64,000 bases of DNA from JAIOSF01 sp963677755 (GTDB lineage: Bacteria > Campylobacterota > Campylobacteria > Campylobacterales > Arcobacteraceae), in NCBI GenBank assembly GCA_963677755.1, contig OY782506.1, forward strand, positions 1,426,001 to 1,490,000, given 5' to 3'. The notes under the pieces were generated by a model. It searched no databases. It worked only from the letters and a program-made list of their open reading frames with translations, and was not told the origin of the DNA. Both the position numbers and the translations under genes were made by a program. Shown here piece by piece: positions 8,931 through 16,936 of the stretch; the first letter of the stretch is position 1, and each line of letters begins with the position of its first letter.

Positions 8931-9265
8931 ATCTTTATCTTCCATTGCTGACAAATACTATTGTTATCAATACAGATATCAACAGTAGCTATTGTACCAC
9001 TTTTTAGCAATTGAAATGATGAAACATTTTTTAGTAATAAATCAGTTTTAAAGTACAACTCTTCATCATCAAAAGAGATATTCTCAACACCATTTCTCAC
9101 TAAAAATAACCTAGTAGTTTCAAGTGTTAGATTTGAAAAAGTTAAATACCTATTGGTATGGTTCTTTTTGTACAAATTCAAACTTATATTTGTACTAATT
9201 AAACCAATAATAGAAAACAATACAATACTAAAGATCAACTCCAAAAGTACCATAGAGTTTTTCAA
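8927..9265 (-). CDS. minor pilin-like protein with type IV prepilin N-terminus
   Basis: A 112-residue protein whose N-terminus, a short leader MKNS followed by MVLLELIFSIVLFSIIGL, matches the class III prepilin pattern with Glu at +5. The rest is a small extracytoplasmic domain with two cysteines near the C-terminus that could form a disulfide. The start is a TTG at 9265; an ATG four codons later would remove the leader, so the TTG is preferred although no clear ribosome-binding site is seen. It sits 12 bp after tyrA and overlaps the next minor pilin by ATGA. The pair probably works with a type IV pilus or type II-like machine encoded elsewhere. Confidence 0.6.
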   Translation of the reverse strand: MKNSMVLLELIFSIVLFSIIGLISTNISLNLYKKNHTNRYLTFSNLTLETTRLFLVRNGVENISFDDEELYFKTDLLLKNVSSFQLLKSGTIATVDICIDNNSICQQWKIKI

Positions 9266-9277
9266 ACGAACAACTAC

Positions 9278-10123
9278 TTATAAAATATCATGCAAAGTAT
9301 TTGCTTTTTCCATCCACTTATGAATATTTTCATAATCCTCTTCTTCAAGCATCTGTTTTACTTGTCCCATCTGTTTTTCATAAGTTGTTATGGCATTTAA
9401 AAGATTGTCTCGATTTTGTCTAAAAATATCTGTCCACATATTTGGACTTGATTTAGCAATACGGCTCATATCTTTAAATCCACCAGCAGCAAGTGAGATA
9501 ATATTTTGTGGGTCTTCATGACTCATAACTGTTGTTGCAAGTGCAAATGAGATAGCATGGGGTAGATGTGAGATATAACACGCATGTATATCATGTGTAC
9601 TTGAATCCATATGTACAATTCTCATAGCAATAGCATTAAATATATCCAATACCCTTTTACTATGAAGTTCATCACGACTGTCTAAATCACATAAAACAAT
9701 TGTATTCCCCTCATATAACCCATCTATAGCAGCAAGTGGACCAAACTTTTCTGTTCCTGTCATTGGATGTGCTGGGATAAAGTTTTTCATTATTGAAGCT
9801 GGAATATTATCAACAATAAGCTTTTTTGTACTCCCAAAATCTATGATTGTTGTATTTTTATCAATTCCCTCTAATGTTGGCATAAAAGCAACGATTGCAT
9901 CTACAGGGATACAAAGAACTATCATATCACATTTTAAAAGCTCATCAATAGCAACTATTTTTTCTACAAGTCCTAACTCTAAAGCTTGTTTTTGATGTTC
10001 AGGGTTATGGTCATATCCAACAATTTCAGTTGCCAAGTTATACTTTTTGATAACTTTAGCAAATGAACCACCCATAAGCCCAAGACCTACAATACCAAAT
10101 TTGAGTTTTTTAAATTGTTCCAT
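9278..10123 (-). CDS. tyrA: prephenate dehydrogenase
   Basis: Oxidative decarboxylation of prephenate to 4-hydroxyphenylpyruvate in tyrosine biosynthesis. The 281-residue protein has the N-terminal NAD-binding Rossmann motif GLGLMGG (13-19), the family segments AHPMTGTE (prephenate pocket) and SHLPHAISFALA, and a C-terminal helical dimerisation domain. It is monofunctional, without a fused chorismate mutase or ACT domain. It overlaps the end of smpB by 1 bp, and two minor-pilin-like genes follow on the same strand. Confidence 0.92.
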   Translation of the reverse strand: MEQFKKLKFGIVGLGLMGGSFAKVIKKYNLATEIVGYDHNPEHQKQALELGLVEKIVAIDELLKCDMIVLCIPVDAIVAFMPTLEGIDKNTTIIDFGSTKKLIVDNIPASIMKNFIPAHPMTGTEKFGPLAAIDGLYEGNTIVLCDLDSRDELHSKRVLDIFNAIAMRIVHMDSSTHDIHACYISHLPHAISFALATTVMSHEDPQNIISLAAGGFKDMSRIAKSSPNMWTDIFRQNRDNLLNAITTYEKQMGQVKQMLEEEDYENIHKWMEKANTLHDIL

Positions 10124-10605
10124 TATCTATTCCATTCTTTTAAAATTCTAGCTGTACTTCTTTTCATATCTTTCTCTTTCAAATCTTGCCGTTTATCGTG
10201 AAGCTTCTTCCCTTTACCTATACCAATATTGAGTTTTACCATATTTTTAGCATTAAAATACATCTTTGTAACAACAATAGTATAACCATCTTTAGTTACT
10301 TTTTCAAAAAATTTATTAAGCTGTTTTCTATGAAGTAAAATCTTTCTATCTCTATTTTCAGCTGGTCTATAAGTGGTATGTGTAGTTTCTAAAGCACCTA
10401 TATGCATATTTAAAATAAACATCTCATTTTTTATAATACGCACAAAAGCATCTTTTATATTCACCCTACCCTCACGGATAGACTTCACCTCACTACCTTC
10501 AAGTACAATCCCTACTTCTATCACATCACTTACTTCATAATCATGAAATACTTTTTTATTTAAAAATTCTCTTGGTTTTGATTTGTTTTTATCTTTTTTT
10601 GCCAT
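10123..10605 (-). CDS. smpB: SsrA-binding protein
   Basis: Binds tmRNA and delivers it to stalled ribosomes for trans-translation. The 160-residue length is typical, as are GIVLEGSEVKSIREGRVN near 33-50 and the C-terminal basic tail starting GKKLHDKRQD, which becomes helical on the ribosome. It starts with an ATG preceded by AAAGAGAA. Its last base is the first base of the tyrA start. In Campylobacter jejuni, as I recall, smpB directly follows ispE; here about 10.9 kb of accessory genes separates them. Confidence 0.94.
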   Translation of the reverse strand: MAKKDKNKSKPREFLNKKVFHDYEVSDVIEVGIVLEGSEVKSIREGRVNIKDAFVRIIKNEMFILNMHIGALETTHTTYRPAENRDRKILLHRKQLNKFFEKVTKDGYTIVVTKMYFNAKNMVKLNIGIGKGKKLHDKRQDLKEKDMKRSTARILKEWNR

Positions 10606-10620
10606 TATTTTCTCTTTTAA

Positions 10621-10947
10621 CTACTTTGATTCCATATAGTTTTTTAATATTACTTTTAACTCATCATCACTTAGAGTATCTTTATAGGTTTTTGAATATA
10701 TAGAAATTAAAACTACTTTATCTTCAACTTTCTTATAGATAATTACTCTAAATCCTCCACTTTTACCTGTAGGTATAGATGAATTTGAAACTCTTTTTTT
10801 ATATAAATTATAACCTAAAGATACTCCTAAATCATTATCCTCTTCTATACTTTTAACTACAGACTTAAGGTCATCTTTGAGTAATTTAAACTTTTTAGAT
10901 AGTTTTTTAGCCTCTCTTAAAAAGTTATCACTATACTCAATCATCAA
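10621..10947 (-). CDS. RelE/ParE-superfamily toxin
   Basis: A 108-residue basic protein with the RelE-like order of elements: YSDNFLREAKKLSKKF at the N-terminus, then GGFRVIIYKK and VVLISIYSK for the central strands. RelE-type toxins usually cleave mRNA in the ribosome; the ParE branch acts on gyrase instead, and the two cannot be separated by eye. It overlaps the upstream antitoxin gene by 11 bp, the usual arrangement. It ends 15 bp before smpB and marks the right end of the accessory block. Confidence 0.75.
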   Translation of the reverse strand: MMIEYSDNFLREAKKLSKKFKLLKDDLKSVVKSIEEDNDLGVSLGYNLYKKRVSNSSIPTGKSGGFRVIIYKKVEDKVVLISIYSKTYKDTLSDDELKVILKNYMESK

Positions 10948-11224
10948 GCTCGTTCCACAACTTATCTATTGATTGTGTTTTACCTTGCCTTATATCATCC
11001 AAACCTTTTTTTACCGAATGTAATATTTTTTGACTTTCCATCAATTTTAAAGCCTCTTTCATACTCTCATACTCATCTTTTGAGATAAGGACTGCTTCTA
11101 CTTTATTGTTTTTGAGTATTGCTAATTTTTCTACACTATCATCTTTTATCTGCGAGAGGTATGTACCAAACTTCTTAGCAAAGTCAGATGATGAGATAAG
11201 TTCATTTGTTGCATAAGATACCAT
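10937..11224 (-). CDS. Phd/YefM-type antitoxin
   Basis: A 95-residue protein whose centre reads KLAILKNNKVEAVLISKDEYE, the typical Phd/YefM pattern, with a charged C-terminal half that would wrap around the toxin. Antitoxins of this family usually also repress their own promoter. It is the first gene of the pair; the ATG has AGAGGA about 7 bases upstream. Overlap with the toxin gene is 11 bp. Confidence 0.75.
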   Translation of the reverse strand: MVSYATNELISSSDFAKKFGTYLSQIKDDSVEKLAILKNNKVEAVLISKDEYESMKEALKLMESQKILHSVKKGLDDIRQGKTQSIDKLWNELDD

Positions 11225-11260
11225 TTTATTTTCCTCTATACTTTCCGTAATATTTTGTGT

Positions 11261-11290
11261 ATTATAGCATAATAATTTAAGATTTTACAA
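11261..11290 (-). promoter_or_regulatory. promoter of the toxin-antitoxin operon
   Basis: On the minus strand TTGTAA (11290-11285), 18 bp, extended -10 TGCTATAAT with the hexamer at 11266-11261, about 37 bp before the antitoxin ATG. The 13-mer TGCTATAATACAC is identical to that at the orphan RNA promoter near 19133-19145. Confidence 0.5.
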
Positions 11291-11291
11291 C

Positions 11292-12305
11292 TTATTTTAA
11301 ATATTTTATATCCTCTTCAAGTTCTTTTATACTTTCAATCTTTTGTATCTCTTTCTCTTGCTCTTTATATTTTTGATATTCAAGCTCACTTTTCTCTTTT
11401 GCTATAGCATGACTTATTTTTCCTGCATTATCTAAAAGTTCTCTACCATTCATAGATAAAATCATATCAAGCCTACTTATCCAGTCTTTCATATACATTG
11501 GTGTCTGTTGAGATGCCATCGTTTCTGCGAAAGCCAAGTATTGTTCTACTAAAAGCCCAAGTAGTTTTATCTCTTCCTCATTTAAATAGTTTTTTGCAAT
11601 AGTTACATCTTTTTTAGTGATATTTTTGCTTTCTTTATCAAAGGACTGCATACCTAAAAGTGGTTTTGTTATATCTACTCTATTATGTACTAGTTCTGCT
11701 GCTGTTTGAGATGAGATAGCCCATAAAAGTTTGTTTTGAACTATTTTAAAAAACTCTATTGTTTTTTCATCTTTTGGGTCATAATCTATACTTGTCATAT
11801 AGATATCTTTGATTTTTTGATAGAAAAACTTTTCTGATATTCGTATATCTCTAAGTCTTTTTTGGAGTTCATCAAAATAACTCATTTGTGTGCCATTTTT
11901 AAATCTATCATCATCAAGTACAAAACCTTTTGTGATGTACTCTTTTAACTTTGTATTTGCCCAGACACGAAACTTTGTACCTGTATTTGAACGAACTCTA
12001 AAGCCTAAAGCTATAATCATATCAAGGTTATAATGTTTAACTTCTTTTGTTTGAGTTTTTCCTTCTATTGCTCCATGTTGAGTGGTTGTTCGGTAAAACC
12101 GAACAACCATATTTTCATCCAGTTCTTCCTCTTCAAAGATAGCTTTTATATGTTCACTTATGGTTGATTTTGCTTTTCCATAGAGTTCACATATTTGAGA
12201 TTGTGTAAGCCAAATAGATTCATCTTCAAACTTCACATCAACTTTGATATTTCCTTGTTCATTTTGATAGATTAAAATGTTACTTTGACTTACTTCTTCT
12301 AACAT
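11292..12305 (-). CDS. RhuM-family protein in the type I restriction locus
   Basis: A 337-residue protein matching the RhuM virulence-protein family: after a short N-terminus comes DESIWLTQSQICELYGKAKSTISEHI, an HTH-like block, then HYNLDMIIALGFRVRSNTGTKFR, a strongly conserved family signature. Function is not established; RhuM genes are often found within or next to type I restriction-modification operons, and this one starts 3 bp after the hsdR stop. The C-terminal 60 residues are a charged coiled coil. It may modulate the restriction enzyme, but that is inference from location. Confidence 0.8.
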   Translation of the reverse strand: MLEEVSQSNILIYQNEQGNIKVDVKFEDESIWLTQSQICELYGKAKSTISEHIKAIFEEEELDENMVVRFYRTTTQHGAIEGKTQTKEVKHYNLDMIIALGFRVRSNTGTKFRVWANTKLKEYITKGFVLDDDRFKNGTQMSYFDELQKRLRDIRISEKFFYQKIKDIYMTSIDYDPKDEKTIEFFKIVQNKLLWAISSQTAAELVHNRVDITKPLLGMQSFDKESKNITKKDVTIAKNYLNEEEIKLLGLLVEQYLAFAETMASQQTPMYMKDWISRLDMILSMNGRELLDNAGKISHAIAKEKSELEYQKYKEQEKEIQKIESIKELEEDIKYLK

Positions 12306-12308
12306 TAT

Positions 12309-15300
12309 TTACTTATCTCCATAAGATGAACTAATATCTGCTGCTAAAGAACCATTAGCATAATAAAAGTTACCATATTCACTATTATTTAAACTACTGG
12401 AGATATCAACATACCTTTCATCTCCAGTTTCTGCTAAATTAAAAATATGAGTAAATATTTCTTGTTTTTTTTCTCTAAAGATATTAGCATCATAAGATTT
12501 TGGTAAATTTTTGTCGAGTGTTTGACCTATTGTATACTCCACCTCTTCTTGTTTTTGTCTCTCTTTATACCAATTGTAAACAAATAGTTCTCTTTTTTTA
12601 TCACTGAATATTTTTAGTAAACTCTTAGCTGCTTTTTTTACTGATTTTTCTTCGTCTTTAGTAAGTTTATCTTTTTTTAGTAAATCAAATATTTCAAGCT
12701 CTTCTTCACTGTTAAAGCCCTCTTTTATATATCTTTGTTCCTCTTGGCTTAAAGATTCTGCTATCTGCATAGCTCTTTCATAAGCCTCTTCTACATCAAC
12801 ACTACCATTGTTATAGTCATCTACTATGCTTTGGAAATCTTCTAAAAAATTTCCTCTTGTTTTATTTCTTGCCATCATCTGTTTTAGTTTGATTTCCATA
12901 AACTCTTTTAAGTCTGTAAACTCTGTATTTTTGTATGCTTTTTTGGGAAATTCTTCTTTTAGTTTTGCAAAGTCTAGTTGACCAAGATTTATTTGTCGAT
13001 AACCTGTGATAGTGATTTTATTATCTTTTTCTAAATCTTTATTTCCCTGAATACTTGCATCAAGTAAAGCATCAATATCTTTTCTAGCTTTTGCTATCTC
13101 TTCATCACGGTCTAGTTTTCTATTGACTATCTCTTTTAGATAAATCAAGAGGTCTCGCTCTTGTTTTAAATTTGGGTAGTCATATACCTCAGGTTTTGCA
13201 GAGTCATAAAGACTCGATATAGTATTTACAAACAGATTAAACTCTTTTCTTGTAGTATTACTTTTTAAAAGTATGTCTGCATATGTTTTAAATAGCTCTA
13301 TCTCTTTAAAACCTTGCTCTCCTATCTCATGGATTTTATCCACATCTATCTCTAGTTCTAGCAAAAACTCTTTACACTTTTGTATCGATTCATTTAAAAA
13401 GTTTAGAAGTTCTTCAAACTCTTTCACTGGCATATCTGCAGGGTCGTTACTATCTCCTGAACCAGTAGCATAATCACTCAATGCTTTTTTCAGATTTCTA
13501 AATACTCCAAAATAGTCTATTATCATCCCATTTTTCTTAGCTTCATAAACTCTATTTGCCCTTGCTATAGTTTGCATAAGAGTATGGTTCTTCATGGGCT
13601 TGTCAAGGTAAAGTGTAGATACACTAGGAGCATCAAATCCCGTCATCCACATAGCAGTTACAAATACTATCCTATATGGATTATTTGGGTCTTTAAAATA
13701 GTCTTCTATATCTCTTCCATCACCATCAAGTTTATTTAAAAGTGTTCTATGTGGTTTTATATCTAAACCTTGCTCAGAAAACTTCTCTTCTTCTTGTTTA
13801 TCTGTTCCTTCTTGAGAGATAACTACTGCCATCTTTGTTTCTTCTATGAAGTTAAGTATTCTTTGGATTTTCTCTTTCTCTTCACCTTTTGCTTTTGCTC
13901 TAGCTCGTATTAACTCTTTTTGTTCCTCTTTTAAAGCTAATTGTACTTTTTCATACATTCGTACTGCTGTAAATTTATCAATAGAGATAACCATAGCTTT
14001 CATAGGTTTTCTTCTGCCCTCATCATCTCTTACATCAAGACGCTGGGGAAAATGTTTTACAATATGTTTTGCTATCTCATCAAGTCTATCATCTCTTTTT
14101 ACTACTTCAAAGAGTGTACTATACTCTTGGTTTAGTTTATTAACTTGCTCTTCATTTATATCATACTCATTTAGTATCTCCATCGCTTCATCGCTAAGCT
14201 TATCATTCACTTGTTCAACACTTGGTACACTTTTTCTATAAAAAAGAGGTACAGTCGCTCCATCTTCAATACTTTGTGCAAAGTTATACTCTGATACATA
14301 GTTTCCAAACCACTGTTCTGTAAGTTTATTATTGAGTATTGGTGTTCCGGTAAATGCCATAAACTTAGCATTTGGTAAAGCTATTTTCATATTCTCGCCA
14401 AGACTCTTATACTGACTTCTATGTGCTTCATCTACTATCACTATCCAATCATCTCTATCACTTTTTTGAGTATATCTTTTCCCTTTTTCTATGCCAAAAT
14501 TAAAGATAGTGGAAAAATAGTAGCTTTTATTTTGAGTGAGAGCTTTATGCAGTTGAGCTCTACTTCTGTTCCCTTTGGCTCTGTATTCATTATGTTTACT
14601 GTTTTCATTTGATGCTAGTTTTATAGTATCTGTATCTACAAAGTTTTTAAAGATTTGATCATCTAAATCATTTCTATCGGTGATAATCAAAAACGACCAG
14701 TTTCCTACTACTTTTCTTCGTATCTTTTGCGAAAAATATATCATAGAGTATGACTTACCACTTCCTTGGGTATGCCAAAAAACTCCTAGTTTTCCATCAT
14801 CATTTTTTTGGAAGTTTTTTATCGCTTTATTTACCCCTAAAAACTGATGATTTTTTGCTATGACTTTTACTCTTTTTTTATGATACAGTACAAAGTTTTC
14901 AAGATAATCAACTATATTATCACGATTACACAATCCTTCACAAAGTATTTGTAGTGAAAGTCTTGGTTTTTCGTGGATACTTTTTTGCTCTATTAGGGCT
15001 AGGTTGTCTTGGTGTTTATCATCTACATTATCTTTGAGTTTTGCCCATGTAAAGAAATGCTCCCATGGGGCATTGAAACTTCCTAGTCTTGTTTGATGTC
15101 CGTTTGAGATACCAACAAAAAGATTGTAGTAAAAAAGTTGGGGGATATCTTCTCTGTAGTCTTGTAGGTTTTTATCGTAGCCTGTTTTTATCTTAATATC
15201 TGCTCGTTTTAGCTCTAGCATCACTATAGGCAAACCATTGATATATAAAATCAAATCAGGTCTTCTGTTTCCATTTGAGCGTTGATACTCTATGGTGAGT

Positions 15301-15689
15301 TGAGAGACTACTAAAAACTTATTGTGTTTTTTATCATCTTCATTGAAGCCTATGATTTTAACTTTTGTATGTTCCTCTTTGCCTTTAGTATTTGTAAAAG
15401 TTACGGGCACACCATCTTTTATGAGTTTATATACTTCACTATTGGCTTCTAGTTCACCAAGGCTTACTCTTGATTTGGTTAGTTCTGATATGGCATCATC
15501 AAAACATTTAGAAGGAAGTGTGGGATTTAGTTTTTCTAAAGAGTTACGAAGCTCTTTTTTTAGCACGACCTCTTTTAAAGAATCTCGTCCTATAAGCTCA
15601 TCTTTCCAACCATTGATATGCCTATAGTCTAAGCCCTCAAGAAATTTTATATCCGCTTCTTCTATCTTGTTTTCATTTATATATGCCAT
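12309..15689 (-). CDS. hsdR: type I restriction enzyme, R subunit
   Basis: ATP-dependent DNA translocase and endonuclease subunit of a type I restriction-modification complex. The 1126 residues begin with a PD-(D/E)xK nuclease domain (Asp145 in RRPDL, Glu159-Leu-Lys161 in VMLELKRA), followed by the helicase motor with GSGKS at 309-313, DEAH at 420-423 and FTGTP near 448, a second RecA domain ending in QTIARANRVY, and a helical C-terminus that contacts the methylase core. No frameshift or missing motif is apparent, so it looks functional. It lies 11 bp after hsdS. Confidence 0.93.
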   Translation of the reverse strand: MAYINENKIEEADIKFLEGLDYRHINGWKDELIGRDSLKEVVLKKELRNSLEKLNPTLPSKCFDDAISELTKSRVSLGELEANSEVYKLIKDGVPVTFTNTKGKEEHTKVKIIGFNEDDKKHNKFLVVSQLTIEYQRSNGNRRPDLILYINGLPIVMLELKRADIKIKTGYDKNLQDYREDIPQLFYYNLFVGISNGHQTRLGSFNAPWEHFFTWAKLKDNVDDKHQDNLALIEQKSIHEKPRLSLQILCEGLCNRDNIVDYLENFVLYHKKRVKVIAKNHQFLGVNKAIKNFQKNDDGKLGVFWHTQGSGKSYSMIYFSQKIRRKVVGNWSFLIITDRNDLDDQIFKNFVDTDTIKLASNENSKHNEYRAKGNRSRAQLHKALTQNKSYYFSTIFNFGIEKGKRYTQKSDRDDWIVIVDEAHRSQYKSLGENMKIALPNAKFMAFTGTPILNNKLTEQWFGNYVSEYNFAQSIEDGATVPLFYRKSVPSVEQVNDKLSDEAMEILNEYDINEEQVNKLNQEYSTLFEVVKRDDRLDEIAKHIVKHFPQRLDVRDDEGRRKPMKAMVISIDKFTAVRMYEKVQLALKEEQKELIRARAKAKGEEKEKIQRILNFIEETKMAVVISQEGTDKQEEEKFSEQGLDIKPHRTLLNKLDGDGRDIEDYFKDPNNPYRIVFVTAMWMTGFDAPSVSTLYLDKPMKNHTLMQTIARANRVYEAKKNGMIIDYFGVFRNLKKALSDYATGSGDSNDPADMPVKEFEELLNFLNESIQKCKEFLLELEIDVDKIHEIGEQGFKEIELFKTYADILLKSNTTRKEFNLFVNTISSLYDSAKPEVYDYPNLKQERDLLIYLKEIVNRKLDRDEEIAKARKDIDALLDASIQGNKDLEKDNKITITGYRQINLGQLDFAKLKEEFPKKAYKNTEFTDLKEFMEIKLKQMMARNKTRGNFLEDFQSIVDDYNNGSVDVEEAYERAMQIAESLSQEEQRYIKEGFNSEEELEIFDLLKKDKLTKDEEKSVKKAAKSLLKIFSDKKRELFVYNWYKERQKQEEVEYTIGQTLDKNLPKSYDANIFREKKQEIFTHIFNLAETGDERYVDISSSLNNSEYGNFYYANGSLAADISSSYGDK

Positions 15690-15700
15690 TAGTCTTCCTT

Positions 15701-16936
15701 TTAAACTATCTCTAAATCCTCAATATCTAATTTACCACTTATAAGTCTTGGTAGCAGTAGGTCTCTTGTTTGTTTTAGGTTTTGATTTTTTAATGTTAAA
15801 GTATAAACTTCTTCAAATAATGGCTTTATTATTGTTGAAAATTTTTCTATTAAATTTAGAGGAGGTATAATAATTTTCATTGCCTTTATAATCTTAGAGT
15901 TTATTGCTGTTGCAATTGAAGAAGTATTTCCTAATAGTTGAAATTGATAATTATCAAAAAACAAATATAAATATTCTCTATAAAATTCATTTTCATTGTT
16001 AAATTGGAAATGAGCAATTGCTTCATTAGTTGCAGTATCAGAAGTAGTTATACAAATTTTTCCAATAGTTAACTTAAAACTAAGTAGTATTGTCCCTTTT
16101 GGTACAACTTTAACATTAAATTTAGAAATAGATTCATTTGTTAAATATTCATTACTATCTAAATTAAACATTCCACTATTTCCAATATCTTTAATAGAAA
16201 CCCATCTAACATTATCATTAAATTTTGTATCAACAAACCATTGAGACTCTTTTCTTGGTGGTGTTTTCCCAATTGAAATATCAAAAAAATCATTTGCAAT
16301 TTTTTCTTCCCACCCATCAGGAATACCATCAACTATTTTTGTATTTTCATAGTTTGGAAATCGAAGTCTTACAAACCACTCTTTATAAAGCTCTTCAGCT
16401 ATATTTTCAAGAAGTTTTATCCGTTTGTTGTTGTTTTCTATTAGATTGTCGTAGTTTGAGAGTATATTTGCTATTTTATGTTGTATTTTTATATGTGGAA
16501 TTTTAAATTTATAATCTCTTATTGCTTTTAATGATAAATTCTTTATTGTTGCACCTGTAGCAAATAATTCTGCATAATTTTGAAAAAAAACACTTTGTAA
16601 TGAATAATAAATAAATTTTTTATCAACATCATTGTTTATATTTAAATAACAAGCACTTTTTCCTAAAGCAATTTTTTCATTATTATATATCGCTACGTTA
16701 CCTAAAGTTCCGTTTATTCCAACAAATATTGTCCTATTATTCAAATCTTTTTTAATCTTAAAATATTCTTGTTGAGTGATTTTTTTTGTATCATTTTTAA
16801 TTAAAATTTTACCATTTTCTAAATTATTACCATTTATAAAATAGTAGTCTCCCCTATCATCATACTCTGGTGTCCCATGTAATCCATCACCAATTAATGA
16901 CGTAACTTCAATTAATTTCACTTCTTTCCAAGACAC
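15701..16936 (-). CDS. hsdS: type I restriction-modification specificity subunit
   Basis: Determines the bipartite DNA target. The 411-residue protein has two target-recognition domains (about 1-145 and 200-350), each followed by a conserved helical spacer: IQHKIANILSNYDNLIENNN in the middle and the C-terminal helix ending LLPRLISGKLDIEDLE. The start follows the hsdM stop with no gap. Both recognition domains are complete, so one bipartite site is expected, but its sequence cannot be read from the protein. No second partial hsdS or inverted repeat suggesting phase-variable shuffling is present. Confidence 0.9.
   Translation of the reverse strand: MSWKEVKLIEVTSLIGDGLHGTPEYDDRGDYYFINGNNLENGKILIKNDTKKITQQEYFKIKKDLNNRTIFVGINGTLGNVAIYNNEKIALGKSACYLNINNDVDKKFIYYSLQSVFFQNYAELFATGATIKNLSLKAIRDYKFKIPHIKIQHKIANILSNYDNLIENNNKRIKLLENIAEELYKEWFVRLRFPNYENTKIVDGIPDGWEEKIANDFFDISIGKTPPRKESQWFVDTKFNDNVRWVSIKDIGNSGMFNLDSNEYLTNESISKFNVKVVPKGTILLSFKLTIGKICITTSDTATNEAIAHFQFNNENEFYREYLYLFFDNYQFQLLGNTSSIATAINSKIIKAMKIIIPPLNLIEKFSTIIKPLFEEVYTLTLKNQNLKQTRDLLLPRLISGKLDIEDLEIV

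Noticed and set aside
8931..8954. Upstream ATG starts for the PilX-like gene
   Set aside because: They would lengthen the pre-helix leader and create a 28-bp overlap; the ATGA junction with GGAAGA fits better.
13846..14241. Open frame on the + strand inside hsdR (131 codons)
   Set aside because: Complement of a clear HsdR helicase-domain coding stretch; Ser/Phe-rich without any family motif.
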